Shown: positions 24,150 through 33,184 of the stretch, piece by piece
Layout: every line of letters begins with the position of its first letter
Position numbering within the stretch: position 1 is the stretch's first letter
DNA from: F23-B02 sp045599385
GTDB taxonomy: Bacteria > Bacillota > Clostridia > Oscillospirales > Oscillospiraceae
DNA: 62,991 nucleotides
Assembly (NCBI GenBank): GCA_045599385.1
Contig: JAZRVW010000061.1
Location: 1-62,991 of the forward strand
Direction: 5' to 3'
The notes under the pieces: generated by a model
Told to the model about the DNA's origin: nothing
Databases searched by the model: none
The model's input: only the letters and a program-made list of their open reading frames with translations
Made by a program: the position numbers and the translations under genes

Positions 24150-24387
24150 TTTTGAATTCCTCCCGATTTATAAAACGAATGATTAATATATAAATAAATA
24201 ATTTTTGGTAGCAGTAGCAGTAGTAGTACGAAAAACTGTTGAAAAGTCCCGCAAAGCATTGATAACGCTGAAAAAACGGTGTTCACAAAAATGTCGGAAA
24301 TTCTGAGGTTTTACACACAGGCTTTTGACGCTTTTTTGCGTGAACAGCTTTCAACACACAATCAACAGAGTTTCAACTAAATTTTGT
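24150..24387. other. Probable replication origin region (oriC) between dnaA and dnaN
   Basis: This gap holds an AT-rich run (about 24165-24208), a TAG/CAG triplet tract (24209-24229) and DnaA-box-like 9-mers on either strand: TGTTGAAAA (24237), GTGTTCACA (24279), TGTCGGAAA (24292), TTTTACACA (24309, 8 of 9 to TTATNCACA) and TTCAACACA (24350). No box is perfect. The position, dnaA-dnaN synteny and the change of gene orientation around it support an origin. Confidence 0.7.
24209..24229 (+). promoter_or_regulatory. DnaA-trio-like tract
   Basis: TAG CAG TAG CAG TAG TAG TAC. Read 3'-5' from the DnaA-box side it is a series of GAT/GAC triplets, close to the DnaA-trio rule 3'-(G/A)A(T/A)-5', and it runs into the AT-rich stretch, as expected for the strand DnaA would load on. 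Confidence 0.6.
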
Positions 24388-25716
24388 TCATACAATTACG
24401 GCGTTTATATTGCTTGTGATATCGCGGACGGTGATTGCCATCTGTGGATCGGACTGAATGAGCTCCTCGATTTTTTTGATGGAGGCGAGAACTGTGGTGT
24501 GGTTTCTGCCCTCGTATTCGGTACCGATGTCCTTAAGGGAAAGATTTGTCAGTGTTCGTATAAGATACATGGAAATCTGACGCGCCATGGCGGTGTTCTT
24601 GCTTCGGTTCTGACCGCGCAGGTCCTCCTCGGTGAGAGAGTAGTAGCGTGCGGTTTCACGGATAATGTGCTGGGGAGAGGGAATAAAGGTGCCGATGCGG
24701 ATAACGTCCTTGATTGCGCGTTTTACGGCGGCGGTGTCAATGGTGCTGTCAAGTATTTCCTTGTATGCCGTGAGGCGCTTGACCACGCCTTCTATCTGAC
24801 GGACGTTGGAGGTAATGGTTTCCGCAATGTAATTCACCGCGTCATCGTCAAGCACAAGACCGAGCTGTGCGGCTTTGGTACGGGTGATGACCATTCTTGT
24901 TTCAATATCGGGCGGCTGAATATCCACCAGCAGACCGCCTTCAAAACGGGTGCGGAGTCTGTCCTCAAGAAGACTCATCTCCATAGGTGGACGGTCGGAG
25001 GTAATTACTATCTGATGATTTGCCTCATAGATATTGTTGAAGGTGTGGAAGAATTCCTCCTGGGTGGACTGCTTGCCGGCGATGAACTGAATATCGTCCA
25101 CAAGGAAAAGGTCGGCGTTGCGGTACTTCATGCGGAATTCCTCGCCGCTGCCTTCCTTGATTGCCTTCAGCAGCTGGTTTGTAAACTCGTCACCCTTGAT
25201 GTAAACGATGTTTGCCGCGGGATTTTTCTCATGAATGGCCTGTCCTATCGCAAGCAGAAGGTGGGTTTTGCCGAGACCCGAGTTGCCGTAGATGAAAAGA
25301 GGATTATACACGTTGCCCGGCTTATCCGCAACCGCAACGGCGGCGGCATGGGCAAAGCGGTTTGAGTTGCCGACTATAAAGCGGTCAAAGGTGTAGCCCG
25401 CCATTTCGGGAAGCGGGTCATTGTCCAGCTTGCCGTTTTTGTAGTCCGTAAGCTCCTCACCCGCAAGCACAACAAGATTGAACTCCGTTGAGAAAATATC
25501 CGACAGGGCGGACTTGATTGTGTCGGCAAAGCGGGAAAGAATGATGCTGCGCTTGAAGCCCGACGGAGTGTAAATCACAAAATCGGAGCCGTTTATTTCA
25601 ACGGGAACGCAGGCGGAAAACCATGTGGACATGGCAGTTGCAGTAAGGTTTTCACCTATAATGTCCAGCACCGCTCCCCATATATCGTTGATGGAATTTA
25701 CGTTGTCAACGTTCAT
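24388..25716 (-). CDS. dnaA: Chromosomal replication initiator DnaA
   Basis: DnaA binds DnaA boxes, oligomerises with ATP and opens the origin. The 442-aa protein has domain I (about residues 1-80), AAA+ domain III with Walker A GNSGLGKTH, Walker B 'LFLVDDIQ' and sensor 'SDRPP', and domain IV with the DNA-binding signature 'YEGRNHTTVLASI'. AAAGAGGTG precedes the ATG. It heads the minus-strand dnaA-dnaN-recF-gyr cluster. Confidence 0.99.
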   Translation of the reverse strand: MNVDNVNSINDIWGAVLDIIGENLTATAMSTWFSACVPVEINGSDFVIYTPSGFKRSIILSRFADTIKSALSDIFSTEFNLVVLAGEELTDYKNGKLDNDPLPEMAGYTFDRFIVGNSNRFAHAAAVAVADKPGNVYNPLFIYGNSGLGKTHLLLAIGQAIHEKNPAANIVYIKGDEFTNQLLKAIKEGSGEEFRMKYRNADLFLVDDIQFIAGKQSTQEEFFHTFNNIYEANHQIVITSDRPPMEMSLLEDRLRTRFEGGLLVDIQPPDIETRMVITRTKAAQLGLVLDDDAVNYIAETITSNVRQIEGVVKRLTAYKEILDSTIDTAAVKRAIKDVIRIGTFIPSPQHIIRETARYYSLTEEDLRGQNRSKNTAMARQISMYLIRTLTNLSLKDIGTEYEGRNHTTVLASIKKIEELIQSDPQMAITVRDITSNINAVIV

Positions 25717-25768
25717 AAAAATGCACCTCTTTGTTTTCAGACACAGTTACGCAATATTAATCCGATTA

Positions 25769-25797
25769 ATTATAACATTACTAGCAGCAATATGCAA
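25769..25797 (-). promoter_or_regulatory. dnaA promoter
   Basis: On the minus strand TTGCAT (25792-25797), 17-bp spacer, TATAAT (25769-25774), about 52 bp upstream of the dnaA start. Confidence 0.65.
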
Positions 25798-25867
25798 TAT
25801 TTATATATAAATAATGTATGTAAATTATTATCTACTGTAATTAATAAGAACAGAGATTAACATTTTC

Positions 25868-25896
25868 TTGACAATTTAATTGTCGGGTGATATGCT
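25868..25896 (+). promoter_or_regulatory. sstT promoter with palindromic operator
   Basis: TTGACA (25868-25873), 17-bp spacer, TATGCT (25891-25896). The perfect 15-bp palindrome GACAATT-T-AATTGTC (25870-25884) overlaps the -35 box and spacer, a classical repressor site position. Confidence 0.75.
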
Positions 25897-25940
25897 CTTT
25901 TCTGTTCATAAATTAGAAACAAATCGAAAGGAAAGTATTT

Positions 25941-27167
25941 ATGAAAAAGATTTACGCAAAGTACAACAGCGTAAGCCTCGTACTCCGCATTGTCATCGGC
26001 CTCATCATCGGTGCCGCACTCGCTCTTCTCTGTCCCAAGCAGGAATGGATCGGCATCTTCGGCGACATCTTTGTCGGTGCTCTGAAGGCCATCGCACCCA
26101 TCCTCGTTTTCGTGCTGGTTTCCAGCGCACTTGCACAGTCCCGTCAGAAGATGGGCGGCCAGTTCGGCTCCGTTGTCGTTCTGTACCTCATCTCCACCTT
26201 CATGGCAGCTGTTATCGCTGTCTGCGCAAGCTTTGTTTTCCCCGTTGATATTACCATTAAGGGTGTTGAAGCAGCTGCACAGGAAGCTCCCGACAGCATC
26301 GGCTCCATCTTCCAGGGTCTCCTGGGCAACATCGTTGCCAACCCCGTTGCCTCCATGGCAAACGCAAACTACCTCGGCATTCTGTTCTGGGCAGTTGTTC
26401 TGGGTCTCTTCCTCCGCAAAGCAGGTGATAGCACCAAGCAGTTCCTCGCTGACGCTGCCGACGCTGTTTCCGACGCTGTCCGTTTCGTAATCAGCTTCGC
26501 TCCCTTCGGTATCATGGGCCTGGTCTTTGCCGCAGTTTCCACCAGCGGTCTGGAGATCTTCACCGAGTACGGCACTCTGCTCATCATCCTTGTAGGCTGC
26601 ATGCTGGTTTCCGCTCTGGTCGTAAACCCCATCATGACCTTTATCTGCACCCGCAAGAATCCCTATCCTCTGGTATTCAAGTGCCTGAAGGAAAGCGGCG
26701 TCACCGCATTCTTCACCCGCAGCTCTGCTGCTAACATTCCCGTCAACATGAAGCTCTGCGAGAGCCTCGGTCTTGACAGAGAGTTCTACTCCGTATCCAT
26801 TCCTCTCGGCGCAACCGTCAACATGGCAGGCGCTGCAGTTACCATCACCACCATGACCATGGCAGCTGTACATACTATGGGTATTGAGGTCAACTTCGCA
26901 ACCGCAATCCTGCTGTCCGTCATGGCAGCTCTCGGCGCATGCGGCGCATCCGGTGTTGCCGGCGGCTCCCTGCTCCTTATCCCCATGGCCTGCTCCCTCT
27001 TCGGCATCGGCAACGATATCGCAATGCAGGTCGTTGGTGTCGGCTTCATCATCGGTGTTATTCAGGACTCCGTTGAAACCGCAGTCAACTCCTCCTCCGA
27101 CGCTCTGTTCACCGCAGTTGCTGAGTTCCGTCAGCGTCGTCTGAAGGGCGAGAAGGTCGAATTCTGA
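25941..27167 (+). CDS. sstT: Sodium:serine/threonine symporter (SstT, DAACS family)
   Basis: A membrane symporter of the dicarboxylate/amino acid:cation family. The 408-aa protein has about eight membrane helices plus the family's re-entrant loops, with 'FTRSSAANIPVNM' (the serine-rich HP1 motif), 'PLGATVNMAGAAVTIT' (NMAG motif in TM7) and 'GASGVAGGSLLLIPMAC' (HP2). These fit SstT better than glutamate carriers. CGAAAGGAAAG lies upstream of the ATG. It is a single-gene unit with its own promoter and terminator, placed next to dnaA where rpmH is often found. Confidence 0.88.
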   Translation: MKKIYAKYNSVSLVLRIVIGLIIGAALALLCPKQEWIGIFGDIFVGALKAIAPILVFVLVSSALAQSRQKMGGQFGSVVVLYLISTFMAAVIAVCASFVFPVDITIKGVEAAAQEAPDSIGSIFQGLLGNIVANPVASMANANYLGILFWAVVLGLFLRKAGDSTKQFLADAADAVSDAVRFVISFAPFGIMGLVFAAVSTSGLEIFTEYGTLLIILVGCMLVSALVVNPIMTFICTRKNPYPLVFKCLKESGVTAFFTRSSAANIPVNMKLCESLGLDREFYSVSIPLGATVNMAGAAVTITTMTMAAVHTMGIEVNFATAILLSVMAALGACGASGVAGGSLLLIPMACSLFGIGNDIAMQVVGVGFIIGVIQDSVETAVNSSSDALFTAVAEFRQRRLKGEKVEF

Positions 27168-27189
27168 TTTTAATTAATATTTTTAGTTC

Positions 27190-27224
27190 AAAAGACACCG
27201 CATCGATGATGCGGTGTCTTTTTT
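27190..27224 (+). terminator. sstT terminator
   Basis: A long GACACCGCATC/GATGCGGTGTC stem with a GAT loop is flanked by A4 and T6. Confidence 0.92.
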
Positions 27225-27245
27225 GCTGTTTCAAGAAACAAACGT

Positions 27246-27328
27246 GTCATTCTGAGCGAAGCGAAGAATCCCCTCTTTACGCTGCTCACCGCAGGAGATT
27301 CTTCGTCGCTGTCGCTCCTCAGAATGAC
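27246..27328. repeat. GTCATTCTGA repeat copy
   Basis: An 83-bp copy with intact ends and the inner GAAGAATC/GATTCTTC arms. Confidence 0.88.
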
Positions 27329-27375
27329 AGCGATTTTTAATGAGCAGTAAATTGTGCTTTTTCAAAAAAAGTTGT

Positions 27376-27445
27376 GTCATTCTGAGCAAAGCGAAGAATC
27401 CCCTTTTACGATAGAGATTCTTCGTCGCTGCGCTCTAAAAATGAC
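27376..27445. repeat. GTCATTCTGA repeat copy, degenerate right end
   Basis: The left end is intact. The right end reads CTAAAAATGAC instead of CTCAGAATGAC and the centre is shortened. Confidence 0.8.
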
Positions 27446-27478
27446 AAGCTTTTGAATATACTTATCCCTAATTTCCCC

Positions 27479-27507
27479 TTGAAGTCGCGTGATTTTGGTT
27501 ATATAAT
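27479..27507 (+). promoter_or_regulatory. Putative mfd promoter
   Basis: TTGAAG (27479-27484), 17-bp spacer, TATAAT (27502-27507). The -10 ends 9 bp before the mfd ATG, so the transcript would be leaderless or nearly so. Confidence 0.6.
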
Positions 27508-27516
27508 AAGTCACCT

Positions 27517-30500
27517 ATGAAAATTCTTACAAAGGCGATTTTAGAGAATAAGGAAGCAGCCGCCCTCCCCTCACTGCTGGAGAGCGGAGGACTTCCCGCG
27601 CTCATTTCGGGACTTTCAAATGTCCACCGCGTGCATCTTGCCGCCGCGTTGTATGATGAGCTTAAAAAGCCGCTGTTTGTCATCTGTCCCGATGAGGCCT
27701 CGGCGGACAGCTTCCGCCGCGACCTTGAAGCCTTTACGGGCGAAGAGGTGCTTCTCTTGAACGCCCGTGACTATACCTTCTATTCCACGGTTGCGGCCTC
27801 GCGTCAGGCGGAGCAGCAGCGCATTTTTGCTCTGGACAGACTGGCAGGCGGAAGTGTTCGGTTATGTGTTGCCACCGTTGCCGCGCTTCTTCAGAGAAGC
27901 ATTCCCCCCGAAACTCTGCAAAAGGCGGCTTTCACCGTCACCGACGGCGGCGAATGCCCTCCCGACGAACTGGAAAAGGCACTTCTGCGCAACGGCTATA
28001 CCCGCACCGAGCAGGTTGAAGGCACGGGACAGTTTGCCCGCCGAGGCGGCATTCTGGATTTCTTCTCGCCCATGTATCCCGAGCCCGTCAGAATTGAGTT
28101 CTGGGGCGATGACATCGACTCCATGGGCTTTTTCGACGTTTCCACACAGCGCCGCACAGACGCGGTGAGCGAGGTTTGCATACTTCCTGCGGCGGAAGCC
28201 CTTGTGCCGCTTGCAAAAAACGGTCAGACGGCTTTGTGCGCCGCGCTGGACACCATGGCGGACAGCTGTGAGCGGAGGAAAAACAGCGAACAGCAGAGGG
28301 CGCTTGCCGTTACTCTGCGTCAGGATGCGGAAAAAATCCGAAGCGGAATACGCCTTGCGGACACCGACCGCTATATGCCGCTTCTTTATGACGAGGCCTA
28401 CGGCTTCGACTATATCCCCTTCGACTCACTTGTGATTTTCGACCAGCCCGCAAGAGCCGCCGACAGAGCGAAGGCCTACACGAAAATTCTGGGCGAGGAC
28501 ATCTCCACCCTGATAAAAAAGGGCATTATAGCCACAACGGCGGAGCGCTTCCGCATGGACTGGGACAGCTTCTGCCGTCGTCTTGTAGATTTCCCCGTTT
28601 ACATGGCTGACGCCTTCACCGTGGGCAGATATCCCATTGAGCCGAAAACGCTCTGCTCAATCCCCGCGAAGCAGCTTCCCTCTTATGCGGGAAGCGCAAA
28701 AACCGCCTGCGATGATGTGGGAATTTATCTGAAGCAGGGCTACCGCGTTCTTGTTCTCGCCGGAGATGAGCGCCGCGCTGAAACCCTGCAGAATTTCTTT
28801 AATGAAAACGGCGTAAAGGCCATGCTGTATCCCGAGCTGAAGGAGCTTCCAAAGGAGAGCAGCTGTGTCATTTCCGTGGGCTCGCTTTCCGCGGGCATGG
28901 AATACCCGGGGCTTCGCCTTGCGGTCATAACCGACTCCCAGCTTCAGCGTGTCCGCAAAACCGAAAAGAAAAGAAAGAAAACACCCTCAAACCAGCAGAG
29001 AATTAATTCCTACGCCGATCTTTCCGCAGGTGACCTCGTGGTGCATGAAACCCACGGCATAGGCCGCTTTGCAGGCATCGTTCAGATGAAGGTTGACGGC
29101 TTTGAAAAGGACTATATAAAAATCTGCTACGCGGGTACTGATACGCTTTACGTTCCCGCAACACAGCTTGACATGGTGACAAAATATCTCGGAGCGGGCG
29201 AGGACAAGCCAGTTAAGCTGTCAAAAATGGGCGGCACCGAGTGGAACCGCGTTCGCACAAGGGCAAAAAGCGCCGCAAAGGACATGGCGAAAAAGCTCAT
29301 TGCCCTCTATGCCGAGCGCCTGCGTCTTCCGGGCTACGCTTTTTCTCCCGATGCTCCCTGGCAGGCGGAGTTTGAGGACAACTTCGGCTATACCGAAACC
29401 GATGACCAGCTCAGGTGCATTGCGGAAATCAAGGCAGATATGGAGTCCCCCGTTCCCATGGACAGACTTCTCTGCGGTGATGTCGGATACGGCAAAACAG
29501 AGGTTGCTCTCCGAGCCGCCATGAAGTGTATTCTGGACAACAGGCAGGCGGCGATTTTGGTACCCACGACTGTGCTTGCCCAGCAGCATTATCAGACCGC
29601 CGTGCAGAGATTTTTCGGCTTCCCCGTCACCGTTGACGTGCTGAGCCGATTCAGAACGCCTGCTCAAATATCCAAAACCCTCACAGACCTTAAAAGCGGA
29701 CGCTGTGACCTTGTCATCGGCACCCACAGACTTCTTCAGAAGGACGTGAAGTTCAAGGATTTGGGACTTCTCATCGTCGATGAGGAGCAGCGCTTCGGCG
29801 TTACCCACAAGGAGCATATAAAGGAAATGAGCCGCGGCGTTGACGTGCTTACGCTTTCCGCAACGCCCATTCCGAGAACGCTCAACATGGCGCTTTCGGG
29901 CATACGCGATATGTCCACGATTGACGAGCCGCCTCAGGACAGACTTCCCGTTCAGACATTTGTCATGGAACACGACTGGGGCATGGTTACGGACGCCATA
30001 AGCCGCGAAATTGCCCGCGGCGGACAGGTTTACTACCTGCACAACCGCATTGAAAACATCGAGCGCACAGCCCTTAAGCTGAAGACCATGCTGGAGGAAA
30101 GCTGCGGCGAGGTTTCCGTGGGAGTTGCCCACGGACAGATGGACAGGGATATGCTGGCCTCCGTCATGGAGGAGGTGTCCGAGGGCAAAATTCAGGTGCT
30201 TGTGTGCACAACGATTATCGAAACGGGCATCGACATTCCCAACGTCAACACCCTCATCATCGAGGACGCGGACAAAATGGGACTTGCCCAGCTTCATCAG
30301 ATTCGCGGCCGCGTGGGACGCTCCACAAGACGCGCCTCCGCCTATCTGACCTTCCGCGAAAACAAGGTGCTGACGGAGGTGGCGGAAAAGCGCCTCACGG
30401 CAATACGCGAGTATGCGGAATTCGGCTCGGGCTTCAAGATTGCCATGCGCGACCTTGAGATTCGCGGCGCGGGAAATCTTCTGGGCGCGGAGCAGTCGGG

Positions 30501-31044
30501 CCACATGATTTCCGTGGGCTACGATATGTATCTCAAGCTTCTTGAGGAGGCCGTGCTGGAGGAGCGCGGAATAAAGCCCGACAAACGCGCGGAATGCTCC
30601 GCCGACCTTGCGGTTGCGGCGAACATTCCCGAATATTACATCACCGCGCCGGAGCAGCGCATGGACATCTACCGCCGCATAGCGCTTATCCGAACCGAAG
30701 AGGAGGCCGACGACCTGACGGACGAGCTCATTGACCGCTTCGGCGACACTCCCCCGGGAGTTAACTCACTCATTCACGTTGCGCTTCTGCGAGGCGAGGC
30801 GGGCAGAGCGGGCATAAGCGATATTTCGCAGAAAAGCGGCGCTCTGCGCTTCACCCTTGAGGAGTTTGACATGGGGCGCATCTCCTGGCTTTACGCCAAG
30901 CCCGAATACAAGGGGCGGCTTAAGGTTGAAGCGGGAGCAAAGCCCTGCGTAAGCCTCAGAATTAAGTCGAAAAACCGCACGGTCGACGAAGCAAGACGCT
31001 TCGTGGCGGATTGGGCGGAAAGTAAATCCGCCGCTGCGGAATAA
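27517..31044 (+). CDS. mfd: Transcription-repair coupling factor Mfd
   Basis: Mfd removes stalled RNA polymerase and recruits UvrA. The 1175-aa protein has the UvrB-like N-terminal module ('ARRGGILDFFSPMYPEPVRIE'-type segment), the RNA polymerase-interacting CarD-like domain 'LVVHETHGIGRFAGI' near residue 510, translocase motifs GDVGYGKTEVALRA (Walker A) and 'VDEEQRFG', helicase motif VI 'QIRGRVGRSTR', and a C-terminal TRCF domain. Length is normal. No SD is evident before the ATG at 27517, which lies very near the promoter. A PrsA-like gene follows, the usual neighbour in clostridia. Confidence 0.97.
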   Translation: MKILTKAILENKEAAALPSLLESGGLPALISGLSNVHRVHLAAALYDELKKPLFVICPDEASADSFRRDLEAFTGEEVLLLNARDYTFYSTVAASRQAEQQRIFALDRLAGGSVRLCVATVAALLQRSIPPETLQKAAFTVTDGGECPPDELEKALLRNGYTRTEQVEGTGQFARRGGILDFFSPMYPEPVRIEFWGDDIDSMGFFDVSTQRRTDAVSEVCILPAAEALVPLAKNGQTALCAALDTMADSCERRKNSEQQRALAVTLRQDAEKIRSGIRLADTDRYMPLLYDEAYGFDYIPFDSLVIFDQPARAADRAKAYTKILGEDISTLIKKGIIATTAERFRMDWDSFCRRLVDFPVYMADAFTVGRYPIEPKTLCSIPAKQLPSYAGSAKTACDDVGIYLKQGYRVLVLAGDERRAETLQNFFNENGVKAMLYPELKELPKESSCVISVGSLSAGMEYPGLRLAVITDSQLQRVRKTEKKRKKTPSNQQRINSYADLSAGDLVVHETHGIGRFAGIVQMKVDGFEKDYIKICYAGTDTLYVPATQLDMVTKYLGAGEDKPVKLSKMGGTEWNRVRTRAKSAAKDMAKKLIALYAERLRLPGYAFSPDAPWQAEFEDNFGYTETDDQLRCIAEIKADMESPVPMDRLLCGDVGYGKTEVALRAAMKCILDNRQAAILVPTTVLAQQHYQTAVQRFFGFPVTVDVLSRFRTPAQISKTLTDLKSGRCDLVIGTHRLLQKDVKFKDLGLLIVDEEQRFGVTHKEHIKEMSRGVDVLTLSATPIPRTLNMALSGIRDMSTIDEPPQDRLPVQTFVMEHDWGMVTDAISREIARGGQVYYLHNRIENIERTALKLKTMLEESCGEVSVGVAHGQMDRDMLASVMEEVSEGKIQVLVCTTIIETGIDIPNVNTLIIEDADKMGLAQLHQIRGRVGRSTRRASAYLTFRENKVLTEVAEKRLTAIREYAEFGSGFKIAMRDLEIRGAGNLLGAEQSGHMISVGYDMYLKLLEEAVLEERGIKPDKRAECSADLAVAANIPEYYITAPEQRMDIYRRIALIRTEEEADDLTDELIDRFGDTPPGVNSLIHVALLRGEAGRAGISDISQKSGALRFTLEEFDMGRISWLYAKPEYKGRLKVEAGAKPCVSLRIKSKNRTVDEARRFVADWAESKSAAAE

Positions 31045-31121
31045 GTTCACAAAATGGTCTTGTTTCCGACGGATTAATGTAATAGAATAATCCCGATATT
31101 TCTGCATAAGGAGCAAAAATC

Positions 31122-32249
31122 ATGAAAAAAATCATTGCGCTTTCCCTGGCGCTTGTAATGCTGCTCTGCTGTCTGGCAGGCTGTTCCTCTTCTGACAGTA
31201 AAAAAGGAGATGAGCTGAAGGCTGACACCGTAATGACGGTGGACGGAGTTCAGGTAAGCTGGGACGAGTATATGTTCTGGATTGGAAACTACGCCGCACA
31301 GTATGACAGTATGTACAGCATGTACGGCATGCAGATTGACTGGTCTGTTCCCTTGAACGACGGCAAGACGCTTGCCCAGACCTGCGTTGAGCTTGGTCAT
31401 GACGCCATTGTCAAAAACGAAGTCATAAAAGCAAAGTGCGCCGAAATGGGCATTGAGCTTTCCGATGCCGAGCAGAAGGAAATTCAGCAGAATATTGACG
31501 AGTTCAGAACCAGCACGGGCAATGATTCTGCCACCGATGCCGAGTTTGAAGAATGGCTGCGCGAAAACTGCTACTGCACCGTTGAAATAATGAAGGACTA
31601 CTATGTCATCAACGAGCTCACCAATAAGCTGTTTACCGAGCTTTACGGCGAAAACGGCGAAAAGTTCGGTCAGGACAAGGTGCTTGAAATGGCGGCTGAG
31701 CAGGGCTACACCAAGGCAAACCACATTCTGTTCATGACCATTGACAAGACGACGAACGAGCCCCTTTCCGACTCTGAGATTGCCGCGAAAAAGGTCCAGG
31801 CGGAAAGCCTTCTTGCCGAGCTGAATGCCATTGAGGACAGCGGGGAGCGCTACGCACGCTTCCTTGAGCTGAAGGAGCAGTACTGCGAGGACAACGGCAC
31901 CGAGGCTTATCAGTTCACGGACGGCGTTATGGTTCCCGAGTTTTATCAGAAGAGCCTTGAGCTCGGCGAGTATGAGCTGGGCATTGCCGAAACCTCCTAC
32001 GGCTACCATCTTATGATAGGTCTGCCTCTTGAGCTGGACTATCAGGTGTCCTCAAATAACGCATCGGGCACTCTGTGCGAGGTTGTTCTGAATGAAGTTT
32101 TCTACAAGCAGATTGAAGAATGGATTGATGCCGCCGAGGTTAAAATGATAGGCGAGTTCAAGGACTTCGATTTCACCTCTCTGTTCGGCGATGCGGGCTT
32201 TGAGTATCAGAGCTGGGACGACCGCAGCAAAGCGGAAAAAGAAGATTAA
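31122..32249 (+). CDS. PrsA/SurA-like lipoprotein peptidyl-prolyl isomerase
   Basis: A surface foldase of the parvulin type. The 375-aa protein has a lipoprotein signal with lipobox CLAGC at about residue 21, an N-terminal SurA-like helical domain ('VMTVDGVQVSWDEYMFW' onward) and a central parvulin-like region starting 'ANHILFMTID' near residue 200. The C-terminal segment 'YGYHLMIG' matches the parvulin end (GYHIIK-like). It follows mfd by 77 bp, with AAGGAG upstream. Conservation of active-site residues in the parvulin domain is partial, so chaperone activity without isomerase activity is possible. Confidence 0.8.
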   Translation: MKKIIALSLALVMLLCCLAGCSSSDSKKGDELKADTVMTVDGVQVSWDEYMFWIGNYAAQYDSMYSMYGMQIDWSVPLNDGKTLAQTCVELGHDAIVKNEVIKAKCAEMGIELSDAEQKEIQQNIDEFRTSTGNDSATDAEFEEWLRENCYCTVEIMKDYYVINELTNKLFTELYGENGEKFGQDKVLEMAAEQGYTKANHILFMTIDKTTNEPLSDSEIAAKKVQAESLLAELNAIEDSGERYARFLELKEQYCEDNGTEAYQFTDGVMVPEFYQKSLELGEYELGIAETSYGYHLMIGLPLELDYQVSSNNASGTLCEVVLNEVFYKQIEEWIDAAEVKMIGEFKDFDFTSLFGDAGFEYQSWDDRSKAEKED

Positions 32250-32261
32250 AACTAAAAAGAC

Positions 32262-32296
32262 AGCGCATCGGAAAAGCTTTCCGATGCGCTTTTTTG
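32262..32296. terminator. Terminator after the PrsA-like gene
   Basis: The stem AGCGCATCGGAAA/TTTCCGATGCGCT is followed by T5 on the plus strand; A-rich sequence on the other side may also serve the convergent noc gene. Confidence 0.9.
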
Positions 32297-32303
32297 CGCG
32301 ATT

Positions 32304-33164
32304 TTATACGAGCTGTTCTTCAGCCTTGGACTTGGGAATCGAGATGGTGAGAATAAGCTCCTCCTCCGTTTCCTGCTTCTTCATGCCCGCCATGATGCCG
32401 CCCTGCTTCATGAGGTCAAGACCGTGCATGAGCGTGTTCATAAACACGCGGACGTCCTTCATAATAAAGGCGCGGCGGGGAGTCTGCGCTTCCTCTTCGG
32501 CTTCCGCTTCCTTTTCGGCGGCTTCCTCGCTCTGCGCGGCAAGAAGCGCGTCTATGTAGCTGTCCGTGAGCGCCACATTAAGCCCCAGGTCGATTATGTG
32601 CATAAGGGCGGCACGCTGGGTGTCGGCATCGGGAAGCCGCAGCAGAGCGCGTCCGTGGCGCTCTGTGAGACCGCGGTCACGCAGCGTTTCCAGCACGTCA
32701 CGGGGCAGCTTAAGCAGACGTAGCTTGTTTGCAACGGCGGACTGGGATTTTCCGATGCGGCGGGCGATCTCCTCCTGGCTTAATCCGAACATACGGATAA
32801 GCTGATTGATGCCGTTTGCCTCCTCGATGAAGTCCAGGTCCTTTCGCTGAAGATTTTCGATGAGGGCGATGAGGCTTGCCTCCTCAAGCCCCACGTCAAG
32901 CAAAATGCAGGGAACGTCCTCAAGCCCCGCAAGTTTCGCTGCCCGCAGCCGCCGTTCCCCCGCAACAAGCTCGTAGCGTCCGCTCCGCAGACGCACCGTC
33001 AGGGGATTGAGTATTCCGAATTCCTCAATGCTGGAGCAGAGCTCCCGCAGGCCTTCGTCCTCAAAATTTTTGCGCGGCTGTACGGGATTCGGCTCAAGCG
33101 CGTCAACGGGAAGATTGATGATTCCGCCTCGCCGCAGGCTTGGCCGCCGTTTTAGTGTTTGCAA
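32304..33164 (-). CDS. noc: Noc-type ParB-family nucleoid occlusion protein
   Basis: Noc binds NBS sites and the membrane to keep the division septum off the nucleoid. The chosen TTG start (33164) has a strong AAAGGAGGAAAA SD; a longer frame from 33215 would include that SD. The 286-aa protein has 'GERRLRAAK', 'ENLQRKDLD' CTP-binding motifs and the helix-turn-helix 'GKSQSAVANKLRLLKLP'. At the four published specificity positions (173, 179, 184, 201) motif alignment gives Q, K, K, R, the Noc set, against R, S, S, G in the ParB of this genome. It has no gidB/rsmG neighbour here. An acidic linker (about 220-240) precedes the C-terminus. Confidence 0.82.
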   Translation of the reverse strand: MQTLKRRPSLRRGGIINLPVDALEPNPVQPRKNFEDEGLRELCSSIEEFGILNPLTVRLRSGRYELVAGERRLRAAKLAGLEDVPCILLDVGLEEASLIALIENLQRKDLDFIEEANGINQLIRMFGLSQEEIARRIGKSQSAVANKLRLLKLPRDVLETLRDRGLTERHGRALLRLPDADTQRAALMHIIDLGLNVALTDSYIDALLAAQSEEAAEKEAEAEEEAQTPRRAFIMKDVRVFMNTLMHGLDLMKQGGIMAGMKKQETEEELILTISIPKSKAEEQLV

Positions 33165-33184
33165 GTAAATTTTTCCTCCTTTGT

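Larger units (their letters stand above)
27168..27516. other. Gene-free stretch between sstT and mfd
   Basis: Contains the sstT terminator, two GTCATTCTGA repeats (27246-27328 and 27376-27445) and the mfd promoter at 27479-27507. No gene is seen. Confidence 0.8.
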
